This document shows positions 1 to 10,187 of a DNA stretch of 10,187 nt, piece after piece. Location of the stretch: NCBI GenBank assembly GCA_023258775.1, contig JALQWJ010000037.1, positions 1 through 10,187 on the forward strand, given 5' to 3'. Positions within the stretch are counted from its first letter, which is position 1, and each line of letters starts with the position of its first letter. The position numbers and the translations under genes were made by a program. The notes under the pieces were generated by a model. That model ran no database searches, had not been told where the DNA came from, and saw nothing but the letters and a program-made list of their open reading frames with translations. The DNA is from Burkholderiaceae bacterium (GTDB taxonomy: Bacteria > Pseudomonadota > Gammaproteobacteria > Burkholderiales > Burkholderiaceae_E).

Positions 1-1
1 C

Positions 2-718
2 GTTTTTGATAACGGTATAAAAGCAGGGATTCGTTGTCCTGATATTGTGCAGGCAGCTATTTGCGATCCAGAGCTTTGCATAAGTCTCCCTGCTTACATG
101 ACAGCTGCGACAGGTCTTGACGCTATTTCTCACGCTGTTGAAAGCTTTTGTTCGCCCGCAATCAACCCACCCGCCGATGCAATTGCTGCCGATGCATTGC
201 TAAGGCTCTTACGTTACCTGCCAGCTGCATTTATCGATGGAAGTAATCGTTCAGCCCGCTGGCATTGTCTGATGGGGTCAATGCAGGCCGCATTGGCATT
301 TCAGAAAGGCCTGGGATCTGTTCACGCGCTAGCACATAGTCTAGGCGTGCTCGGCTTTCATCATGGCAGTCTTAATGCGATTCTGCTCCCCCATGTTCTG
401 AGACGGAATCGAGAAAGTATTGGTCACAAATGGGATCAATTAAGTGAAATATTTGACCAAGCTTGCAACTTCGAGCATTCGACTGAATTCAACAGGCAAA
501 GGCAGAACATTGCTAAAATGAGTACACAAGACCCAGCAAGCTGTCTTGACAGCTTAAATTTGATGTTAAAGCTTCCGCAACGTCTAAGTGCGCTTGGCGT
601 TGAGAAGATTTGCCTTCCAGATGTCGCAGCAGCAGCAATGCGTGATCAGGCACACCGCTCAAACCCAAAATCGATGACTCGAGAAGAATATTTACAACTC
701 TTAGAGCAAGCGTTTTAA
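2..718 (+). CDS. Iron-containing alcohol dehydrogenase, C-terminal part (5' end outside window)
   Basis: This is the C-terminal 238 residues of a group III (Fe-dependent) NAD(P)-linked alcohol dehydrogenase; the frame is open to the left edge, so the N-terminal nucleotide-binding domain is missing here. Counting from base 2, the all-helical metal-binding domain carries the four expected ligands: Asp40 and His44 in TGLDAISHAVE, His108 in KGLGSVHALAHSLG, and His121 in the HHG motif, matching Asp196, His200, His263 and His277 of E. coli FucO. The C-terminus ends in the usual NPKSMTREEYLQLLEQAF pattern. Between the HHG block and the tail there seems to be an extra polar stretch of perhaps 10-15 residues (about 150-175) compared with common relatives. 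The family oxidises alcohols or reduces aldehydes in the cytoplasm; maleylacetate reductases are relatives. The substrate cannot be stated. It is convergent with argG, with 11 bases between the two stop codons. Confidence 0.9.
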   Translation, partial: VFDNGIKAGIRCPDIVQAAICDPELCISLPAYMTAATGLDAISHAVESFCSPAINPPADAIAADALLRLLRYLPAAFIDGSNRSARWHCLMGSMQAALAFQKGLGSVHALAHSLGVLGFHHGSLNAILLPHVLRRNRESIGHKWDQLSEIFDQACNFEHSTEFNRQRQNIAKMSTQDPASCLDSLNLMLKLPQRLSALGVEKICLPDVAAAAMRDQAHRSNPKSMTREEYLQLLEQAF

Positions 719-729
719 ACCAGCCGAAC

Positions 730-5248
<4,519 letters not shown>

Positions 5249-5255
5249 GGTCTTT

Positions 5256-5987
5256 TCACTCCGGCAAACGTGATTCAAACAAGGTCGCACGGGTGCCTCG
5301 CAAGACCATGTCAAAACGGTAGGCAAGCGAGTCAAAAGGCACGGCTGCATGAGGATCAAATCGAGCCACGAGTTGCTGCAGGGCTGCTGGATCCGAAACC
5401 GTGCCCAAAATCGCATCACGCTGAATAAGCGGATCACCTTCAAAATACATTTGGGTAATCAGCCGCTGACACCATGATCTACCGCTTAGTGCGAAATGAA
5501 TGTGGGCCGGGCGCCAGTCGTTCATGCGGTTTCTCCAAGGATAAGGGCCTGGCCGAATCGTACGGAAAAAATAATAACCATCATGATTGCTGATAGTCCG
5601 ACCGCAGCCCCCAAAATTGGGATCGAGTGGGGCTAAATAACGATCGTTTCCATGTCGATAGCGACCGCCCGCGTTCGCCTGCCAGATCTCTATGAGCGCA
5701 TTGGGAATAGGCCTTGCGTTTTCGTCCATGATGTGGCCATGCACGATAATTCGTTCACCAATTGGCAAGGCGCCCTGGGAATGATTCAAGATCAGATCGT
5801 GATCAAGTTCATGCAGCTCATTAGGGGAAAAGCTTGGACCGGACAATTCGGTAAGGCTGGGATCAATTGAAATCAGCGCATGCCTTGGTGAACGCAGGAC
5901 ACTTGTTTTGTATTTTGAATCGTATGCCGCTGGGTGAATAGCAAAGTTGCGCGGATAATACTCGTTTAAGGCTCGATCTGACTCCAT
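5256..5987 (-). CDS. pcaH: Protocatechuate 3,4-dioxygenase beta subunit
   Basis: This subunit holds the catalytic ferric iron of the intradiol dioxygenase. The 243 residues carry all four ligands at Tyr110 ([11 protein letters not shown]), Tyr149 (GPYPWRN), His162 and His164 (RPAHIHF), plus the conserved active-site Arg159. These match Tyr408, Tyr447, His460, His462 and Arg457 of the Pseudomonas putida beta subunit with a constant offset of two. Other hallmarks are YKTSVLRSP (26-34), GERIIVHG (77-84), EIWQAN (100-105) and [10 protein letters not shown] (118-127). I chose ATG 5987: a GGGGG run sits about six bases upstream and the length matches the family (239 in P. putida). A GTG at 6014 in the same frame would add nine residues. 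It is the first gene of the compact minus-strand block and is divergent from the MFS gene, so its promoter must lie within that gene's 5' region. Confidence 0.97.
   Translation of the reverse strand: MESDRALNEYYPRNFAIHPAAYDSKYKTSVLRSPRHALISIDPSLTELSGPSFSPNELHELDHDLILNHSQGALPIGERIIVHGHIMDENARPIPNALIEIWQANAGGRYRHGNDRYLAPLDPNFGGCGRTISNHDGYYFFRTIRPGPYPWRNRMNDWRPAHIHFALSGRSWCQRLITQMYFEGDPLIQRDAILGTVSDPAALQQLVARFDPHAAVPFDSLAYRFDMVLRGTRATLFESRLPE
5259..5262 (-). promoter_or_regulatory. Ribosome binding site of pcaG overlapping the pcaH stop region
   Basis: On the minus strand these bases read GGAG, ten bases before the pcaG ATG at 5248 and immediately before the pcaH TGA. The spacing is slightly long but the site supports the 5248 start and separate ribosome loading for the alpha subunit. 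Confidence 0.5.
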
Positions 5988-6001
5988 TATTGGCCCCCGA
6001 A

Positions 6002-7165
6002 GTGAAGCTCCCACAAGAAGTAATAATCATAGAACGGAATCACAGTCGGATCCTGCGACTTTTGCTCATCGGCATGATTTGCTTGCATGCAAGTATGGCG
6101 ATCTCTCGCATCGCCTCGAGTCTTTGGGTTTTGGATGCTGGCTATGGCGAATGGTCGGTTGGTTTGCTCCTGAGCCTGTACTCCGCGGGGCCGATGCTGC
6201 TGTCGTGGTGGGCCGGGGGACTCAGTGATCGGTATGGCTTTCATCGCCCAATGGTGATTGCAATTAGCCTTGCAGTGATCGGCGGTCTTGCGCCAACCGT
6301 TTACCCAAGCTTGATAAGCATTGGCTTAAGCAGCCTTCTAACAGGAAGTGCATCGTCGATTGGTGCTATTGCGGTACAAAGGGCTGCGGGACGCTTAAGT
6401 GAACAAGGTGCAAATCTGAAGCGTGTCTTTAGTTGGGTCGCAATTGCACCAGCCGTTTCTAATGCGATCGCACCGGTAATCAGTGGTGCCCTACTTGATC
6501 ATGCGGGCTTTGTCACAACGCTTGTGGTTGGCGCGCTCATCCCCGGCTGTGCCCTGTTTGCTTGTGCCAGGGTACCCTTTGAAACGATCGCATTGCCGAA
6601 CCAGCGTTCATCGATTCGTGATGCACTTGATTTGTTAAGACTAAGCGCTTATCGACGCATGCTGTTATTGAATCTAGTCACGATTTCCAGCTGGGACGCC
6701 CATTTGTTTGTTGTACCAGTGCTCGGCTATGCTCAACAACTCTCCGCGACAGAAATTGGCATCGTCCTCGGCGTCTTTTCGGCCGCAAGTATTGTGATTC
6801 GGGTCGTCATCGCACGGTGGGCCGAACGCTTTAGCGAAAAAACTGCCATGCGGATTGCGGTACTCGTGGCAATGCTGGGCTTTCTAGCCTACCCTTGGCT
6901 CGCAGGTTTCAAGATGATGCTTATCGGTTCAGCTTGTTTAGGTATGAGCTTAGGTTCAGTCCAACCGATGCTCTTATCCTCGATCCATCAGGTCACACCA
7001 CAGGGACGTCAAGGACAAGCACTCGGATTGCGTTCCATGGCGCTTAACGGGATTAATCTCGTCATGCCCTCGAGTTTTGGATTGATTGCCAATCTCAGCT
7101 ACAGCGCCCTACCAATGAGTATCATGGGACTGTTACTAGGTCTGTCGTTATGCTTACTTCGCTAA
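6002..7165 (+). CDS. Major facilitator superfamily transporter, possible aromatic-acid carrier
   Basis: This is a hydrophobic inner-membrane protein of about 387 residues with the spacing of a 12-helix MFS carrier. The first two helices are followed by the loop-2 signature [12 protein letters not shown], the standard MFS G-x3-D-R-x-G pattern. A second, weaker repeat ([14 protein letters not shown]) follows the mid-protein helices, as expected for the duplicated six-helix halves. It ends in a final helix at the stop codon without a soluble tail. The start is uncertain: there is no ATG before 6074, which would clip the first helix. In-frame alternatives are TTG 5990 and GTG 6002; neither has a clear Shine-Dalgarno. 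I list GTG 6002. Divergent placement against pcaHG-pobA suggests uptake or efflux of 4-hydroxybenzoate, protocatechuate or a related acid, but this is inference from position; the protein does not look like a typical PcaK. Confidence 0.88.
   Translation: MKLPQEVIIIERNHSRILRLLLIGMICLHASMAISRIASSLWVLDAGYGEWSVGLLLSLYSAGPMLLSWWAGGLSDRYGFHRPMVIAISLAVIGGLAPTVYPSLISIGLSSLLTGSASSIGAIAVQRAAGRLSEQGANLKRVFSWVAIAPAVSNAIAPVISGALLDHAGFVTTLVVGALIPGCALFACARVPFETIALPNQRSSIRDALDLLRLSAYRRMLLLNLVTISSWDAHLFVVPVLGYAQQLSATEIGIVLGVFSAASIVIRVVIARWAERFSEKTAMRIAVLVAMLGFLAYPWLAGFKMMLIGSACLGMSLGSVQPMLLSSIHQVTPQGRQGQALGLRSMALNGINLVMPSSFGLIANLSYSALPMSIMGLLLGLSLCLLR
6026..6031 (-). promoter_or_regulatory. Possible -10 element for the pcaHG-pobA block
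   Basis: The minus strand reads TATGAT here, one base from the TATAAT consensus, about 38 bases before the pcaH ATG. There is no recognisable -35 hexamer at the expected distance, which would fit an activator-dependent promoter of the kind used for pca and pob genes. The element is inside the 5' coding region of the divergent MFS gene if that gene starts at 5990 or 6002. This is a visual call only. Confidence 0.25.
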
Positions 7166-7225
7166 ACTTGCGCAGTTGATTGAAAGCAATGAAGCGATGA
7201 GTATGAGTCCGATAAAACGAAGAAC

Positions 7226-8059
7226 ATGAGTCAACTCGTCTTCTCGCATGCAAACGGTTTTCCTGCATCGACATATCACTACATGATTCAATGCCTACGT
7301 CGTGCCGGTCATCAGGTCAAGGCGATTGAATGTATCGGTCATGACCCGAGCTATCCAGTGAGCAGCAACTGGCCCATGCTTGTGCAACAACTCTCGGATT
7401 TGGTAAAGGCTAATCAACCTGACGACGATGGAGGAACATGGCTCTTGGGGCATTCTCTAGGTGGTTACTTGAGCATGCTGTGTGCAGCGAAAAACCCAAA
7501 GCTTCAAGGTCCAAGGATTGAAGGCGTCATTGTGCTTGATGCACCCATCATCGGCGGATGGAAAGCGCGTGGCCTGAAACTACTCAAACGAAGTCCGCTT
7601 GTTGGTGCTTTGCTACCGGGCCGGGTAAGCAAGAAGCGCCGAAGGCAATGGCCCGATCGGTCATCGGTGCGTTCGCACTTTGAACATAAGCGAGCCTTCA
7701 GAAACTGGGATCCAAGGGTACTGGATGACTATGTGAATTTTGGAACCAAGGATGCACTTGATCGCTTCGGCCTACCCTGCCGGATTTTGGTGTTTGATCG
7801 TAACATTGAAACTTTAATTTATAACACTGTGCCAGGTCATTTAGAACGTTATTTAACAAGACATCCGATTAATTGTCCGCTCATTTACATCGGGGGCAGG
7901 CGATCGCTTGAGGCTAAACAAATTGGTCTTGCAAGCACCCGCAAGTTACTCGCGGGTCTTTGCCAAAGCGAGTTCATCGAAACCGAAGGCAGCCATCTCT
8001 TTCCCATGGAGTACCCGGATAAAACGGTCGAGATGCTGTTAAACATACTGCCACCCTGA
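7226..8059 (+). CDS. Alpha/beta hydrolase of unknown substrate
   Basis: This is a 277-residue alpha/beta-hydrolase-fold protein, without a signal peptide and so probably cytoplasmic. The oxyanion-hole segment SHANGFPAST is at residues 7-16, the nucleophile elbow GHSLGG at 75-80 with Ser77, and the catalytic histidine is most likely His257 in EGSHLFPMEYP. The acidic member of the triad is not obvious from the sequence alone. A basic lid-like stretch (about 112-145, with SKKRRRQ) separates the two halves of the fold. A local AT-rich patch at about 7800-7880 encodes residues around 192-218. The start ATG 7226 has a weak GAAGA a few bases upstream. It follows the MFS gene after 60 bases on the same strand and may be cotranscribed; its stop is only 4 bases from that of the convergent amidohydrolase. 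Esterase, lactonase or amide hydrolase activity are all possible. Confidence 0.88.
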   Translation: MSQLVFSHANGFPASTYHYMIQCLRRAGHQVKAIECIGHDPSYPVSSNWPMLVQQLSDLVKANQPDDDGGTWLLGHSLGGYLSMLCAAKNPKLQGPRIEGVIVLDAPIIGGWKARGLKLLKRSPLVGALLPGRVSKKRRRQWPDRSSVRSHFEHKRAFRNWDPRVLDDYVNFGTKDALDRFGLPCRILVFDRNIETLIYNTVPGHLERYLTRHPINCPLIYIGGRRSLEAKQIGLASTRKLLAGLCQSEFIETEGSHLFPMEYPDKTVEMLLNILPP

Positions 8060-8063
8060 AGGT

Positions 8064-9767
8064 TTAGCGCATGTTGAAAACCGCCTGCGAATCGAAGTTC
8101 CTCATTAATTGGCCTGCAAGCTTTGCGCCTTCAAGCATCCCCTGTGAATCGGCGACCTGATGACCATTAACCCATACTCCGTGCACACCCAGCGCATCGG
8201 TATGCAATCGTGATGCACCACCAGGCAAGTCATGCACCCGGCGCTTAGGACCTCGACCCACACATTGAGGATCAAACAAAAGCAGATCAGCTGCAAACGA
8301 TTCGCGTAACAAACCGCGCGAGGACATGCCGAAAATCGCTGCACTCTGCGCCGTTAGCTTATAGGCAGCTTGCTCAAGACTCATTACTGAAAGATCACGA
8401 GCCCAATGTCCTAATAAATGTAAACCGAAACCGGCATCGTTAAAAAATGTGAGATGGGCGCCAGCGTCGCTCAGTGATACAAGGCTGTGTGGATGATTCA
8501 ACATCCGAGCCACCTGCATCTCATCGCTATTGAGCAATTGCGCAGTAAACACGGTTTTTAAGTCCTCTTCCAGAGCAAGGTCGAGCATCACATCAAGCGG
8601 ATGACGATGGCTCTGCGTGGCCATCGTGGCGAGACTGCACTGTTCCAGATGCGCGTTGGATGCCTTTGCGACTTCAACGATATGAACCTTATCCCACTCG
8701 CCGTTAAAGAGACGAAACACAGCAGGCGATTCAAGCTCTGCCTTGACTGCCTTCCTAAACGATTGGTCGGCGAGCACCTTTAACAAGGCCGCATGCGCCA
8801 GTCCTAGTGCGGGTTTCCAGGAAGGCAGGCCTTCCACTGGATAGGGCGATGCGAGGGTAAAGTCCATGGTGAGTGGACAGCATGAGACCTGACCGATTAA
8901 GGGGTTGCCACGGTGATTGGCAGCTTCGATAGCGTCGAGATCTTTAAACACCGCCCCACCATTGGTACTGTTGTGAAGCAGCGCGGCAATCATGACCGGA
9001 CGCTTAGATTGAACCGACATCTCCTCCAATAAAGATATCGGCATTTGACCGCCCTTAGTCACCATGTAAACCCCGCCACCTTGACATGCCATCGCTCGAA
9101 TCAATGCTAAATGTTCGTTGTCATGAGCCAATCGCGAGGGCATGGGCGTGCCAGCCTCGCCATTGTGTGCTGGACTCGTACTGCTAGCCAGTCCAACCGC
9201 ACCAACTTGCATGGCCTCACGAACGAGCGCAGCCATTTGCTGTATTTCTTGTTGCGTAGCTTCCCGCTGGGTCGCTGCCTCACCCATTACATAGGTACGT
9301 ACCGAGGAATGTCCAACATAGGCTGCCAGGTTCACAACACTGCCTTGTCGTTCTAGCAACTGTAGGTACTCGGAGAAACTTTCAAATTCCCATCGGATGC
9401 CGCTTCTTAAGACATCGAGCGACATACCCTCAACTTGGGTGAGGTTACGCATGGTGCGCTCGCGATCCTCAGGTTTGCATGGTGCGATTGCAAAGCCACA
9501 ATTGCCAATTACCGCGCTCGTTACGCCAAGCTCTGGCGATGGCCGTACATAGGGATCCCAGGTGATTTGAGCATCAAAGTGGGTGTGACTGTCGATGATG
9601 CCTGGCATCAGTGCAAGCCCGTCGGCGTCGATGACCCGCCTGGCTTCCAACTTTAAGGATGTACCAATGGCGGCAATCTTTCCGTCCCTCACTGCCAAGT
9701 CACCCTGGTAAGACGGAGCACCACTGCCATCAATCAGTCGGGCACCGCGTATTAACAAATCATCCAC
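8064..9767 (-). CDS. Amidohydrolase of the N-acyl-D-amino-acid deacylase family
   Basis: This is a 567-residue member of the amidohydrolase superfamily, COG3653-like (D-aminoacylase) and longer than the roughly 480-residue classical enzymes. The N-terminal beta-sandwich strand LLIRGARLIDGSGAP (4-18) leads into the metal site HTHFDAQ (His61, His63). Cys90 in GNCGF is the usual bridging cysteine, and Asp434 in SDAGAHL is the catalytic aspartate. The C-terminal beta-sandwich ends with ADLLLFDP and a GVWVNGHQV strand. The segment where classical D-aminoacylases have a metal-binding histidine reads GVYMVTKGGQ (232-241) and has none; a histidine is present at 265 (ALLHNS). Substrate assignment is therefore open: N-acyl-D-amino acids, other amides or cyclic amides. 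The GTG start at 9767 is supported by a perfect AAGGAG seven bases upstream and overlaps the preceding gene by 8 bases. Confidence 0.92.
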   Translation of the reverse strand: MDDLLIRGARLIDGSGAPSYQGDLAVRDGKIAAIGTSLKLEARRVIDADGLALMPGIIDSHTHFDAQITWDPYVRPSPELGVTSAVIGNCGFAIAPCKPEDRERTMRNLTQVEGMSLDVLRSGIRWEFESFSEYLQLLERQGSVVNLAAYVGHSSVRTYVMGEAATQREATQQEIQQMAALVREAMQVGAVGLASSTSPAHNGEAGTPMPSRLAHDNEHLALIRAMACQGGGVYMVTKGGQMPISLLEEMSVQSKRPVMIAALLHNSTNGGAVFKDLDAIEAANHRGNPLIGQVSCCPLTMDFTLASPYPVEGLPSWKPALGLAHAALLKVLADQSFRKAVKAELESPAVFRLFNGEWDKVHIVEVAKASNAHLEQCSLATMATQSHRHPLDVMLDLALEEDLKTVFTAQLLNSDEMQVARMLNHPHSLVSLSDAGAHLTFFNDAGFGLHLLGHWARDLSVMSLEQAAYKLTAQSAAIFGMSSRGLLRESFAADLLLFDPQCVGRGPKRRVHDLPGGASRLHTDALGVHGVWVNGHQVADSQGMLEGAKLAGQLMRNFDSQAVFNMR

Positions 9768-10187
9768 CGTTTAACTCCTTCTCAAAACTGGTCTCCATCA
9801 ACTTCCTGAATCGGACGCTGGGGTCTTTTACGTCGATCTGAACGTCTGACCATCGTAAGGGCGCACCGGCTTGGACTGCGCGCTTGAGCTTGATCCCATG
9901 CGCGAGACCAAGCGGCAGGCCACCGAGTCTGAGGGAGTCGCTGGCAGGCATAAGCCTTCCAAACACAGTAAATCCGCCCTCCCCGTCTAAGCGTTCGCCG
10001 ACCTTGAGATCACGCTTTGCAGTAGCCACGACGTCCGCGTGCCAAGCAATCGGCGCCCCAGTCGGCTCTGCACGCAAACCAACCGATGCAATACTTATAC
10101 CTAACTCGAGGCCAATCAAATGAAAGGGCTTGTACATCGAGGTGAATTCGCCAGAAGGATCGGTAACTAAGCCATATTCCTTAAAGC
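9760..10187 (-). CDS. SAF-domain NAD(P)-dependent oxidoreductase (homoserine dehydrogenase-like), C-terminal part
   Basis: The frame is open through the right edge of the window (last complete codon at 10183-10185), so only about 142 C-terminal residues are seen and the N-terminal NAD(P)-binding domain lies outside. The visible part starts FKEYGLVTDPSGEFTS and continues into YKPFHLIGLELGISIASV. It then enters a SAF-like domain with AKRDLKVGERLDGEGGFTVFG, a GGLPLGLAHG loop and AVQAGAPLRWSDV. This arrangement is typical of a poorly characterised family of oxidoreductases of about 430-450 residues annotated as homoserine dehydrogenase-like or SAF-domain proteins; this is family knowledge from memory. 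The reaction is not known to me. The stop TGA overlaps the GTG start of the amidohydrolase by 8 bases, and the downstream gene's Shine-Dalgarno sits inside this coding region, so the two are almost certainly one transcription unit. Confidence 0.8.
   Translation of the reverse strand, partial: FKEYGLVTDPSGEFTSMYKPFHLIGLELGISIASVGLRAEPTGAPIAWHADVVATAKRDLKVGERLDGEGGFTVFGRLMPASDSLRLGGLPLGLAHGIKLKRAVQAGAPLRWSDVQIDVKDPSVRFRKLMETSFEKELNGG
9775..9780 (-). promoter_or_regulatory. Strong ribosome binding site of the amidohydrolase gene
   Basis: On the minus strand these bases read AAGGAG, seven bases before the GTG at 9767. The site lies inside the end of the upstream SAF-domain gene. It is the clearest Shine-Dalgarno in the window and fixes the GTG start of the amidohydrolase. 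Confidence 0.8.

Noticed and set aside
5249..5443. Upstream extension of PcaG to 5443
   Set aside because: The extension lies within pcaH in another frame and PcaG family proteins begin near the SASQTAGPY motif, which fits ATG 5248.
6082..6093. Perfect 12-base palindrome CTTGCATGCAAG upstream of pcaH, considered as a regulator operator
   Set aside because: About two or three 12-base perfect palindromes are expected by chance in 10 kb, and this one encodes the CLHAS residues of the MFS first helix. Its position is suggestive but not enough to call an operator.
7937..7957. Six-base inverted repeat ACCCGC/GCGGGT with a nine-base loop, considered as a terminator
   Set aside because: It lies well inside the alpha/beta hydrolase coding region, about 100 bases before the stop, and lacks a following T-run.

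Overview
The window looks like chromosomal DNA from a Gram-negative soil or water proteobacterium. A betaproteobacterium of the Burkholderiales type fits best: the PobA and PcaHG proteins resemble proteobacterial homologues closely, ArgG is the 447-residue E. coli type, and base composition is moderate, near 50% GC by eye. The genus cannot be fixed from the sequence. There is no sign of a phage, transposon, CRISPR array, tRNA or rRNA. Coding density is very high and no gap exceeds about 100 bases.

Layout. (1) At the left edge lies the C-terminal part of an iron-containing alcohol dehydrogenase (+ strand, to 718). (2) Convergent to it, and read right to left from 5987 to 730, is a compact block: pcaH, pcaG, pobA, an FAD-dependent monooxygenase, then argG after a 94-base gap. 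(3) Divergent from pcaH, with almost no intergenic space, is an MFS transporter (about 6002-7165). An alpha/beta hydrolase (7226-8059) follows on the same strand. (4) Convergent to these, on the - strand, are an amidohydrolase of the N-acyl-D-amino-acid deacylase type (8064-9767) and, overlapping its start, the C-terminal part of a SAF-domain oxidoreductase that runs off the right edge.

How the genes work together. PobA hydroxylates 4-hydroxybenzoate to protocatechuate. PcaHG opens the protocatechuate ring between the two hydroxyls to give 3-carboxy-cis,cis-muconate, the entry step of the beta-ketoadipate pathway. The later steps (pcaB, pcaC, pcaD and onward) and any PobR or PcaQ regulator are not in the window. 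The second flavin monooxygenase is translationally linked to pobA and may feed another aromatic compound into the same route, but its substrate cannot be read from the sequence. The divergent MFS protein is a reasonable candidate aromatic-acid transporter. argG (arginine synthesis) seems to be a housekeeping neighbour. The right-hand pair (SAF-domain oxidoreductase and amidohydrolase) has clear family membership but no assignable substrate.

I see no strong case for a wholly new biological system. The best candidates for new biology are the uncharacterised flavin monooxygenase tied to pobA, and the overlapping oxidoreductase/amidohydrolase pair.
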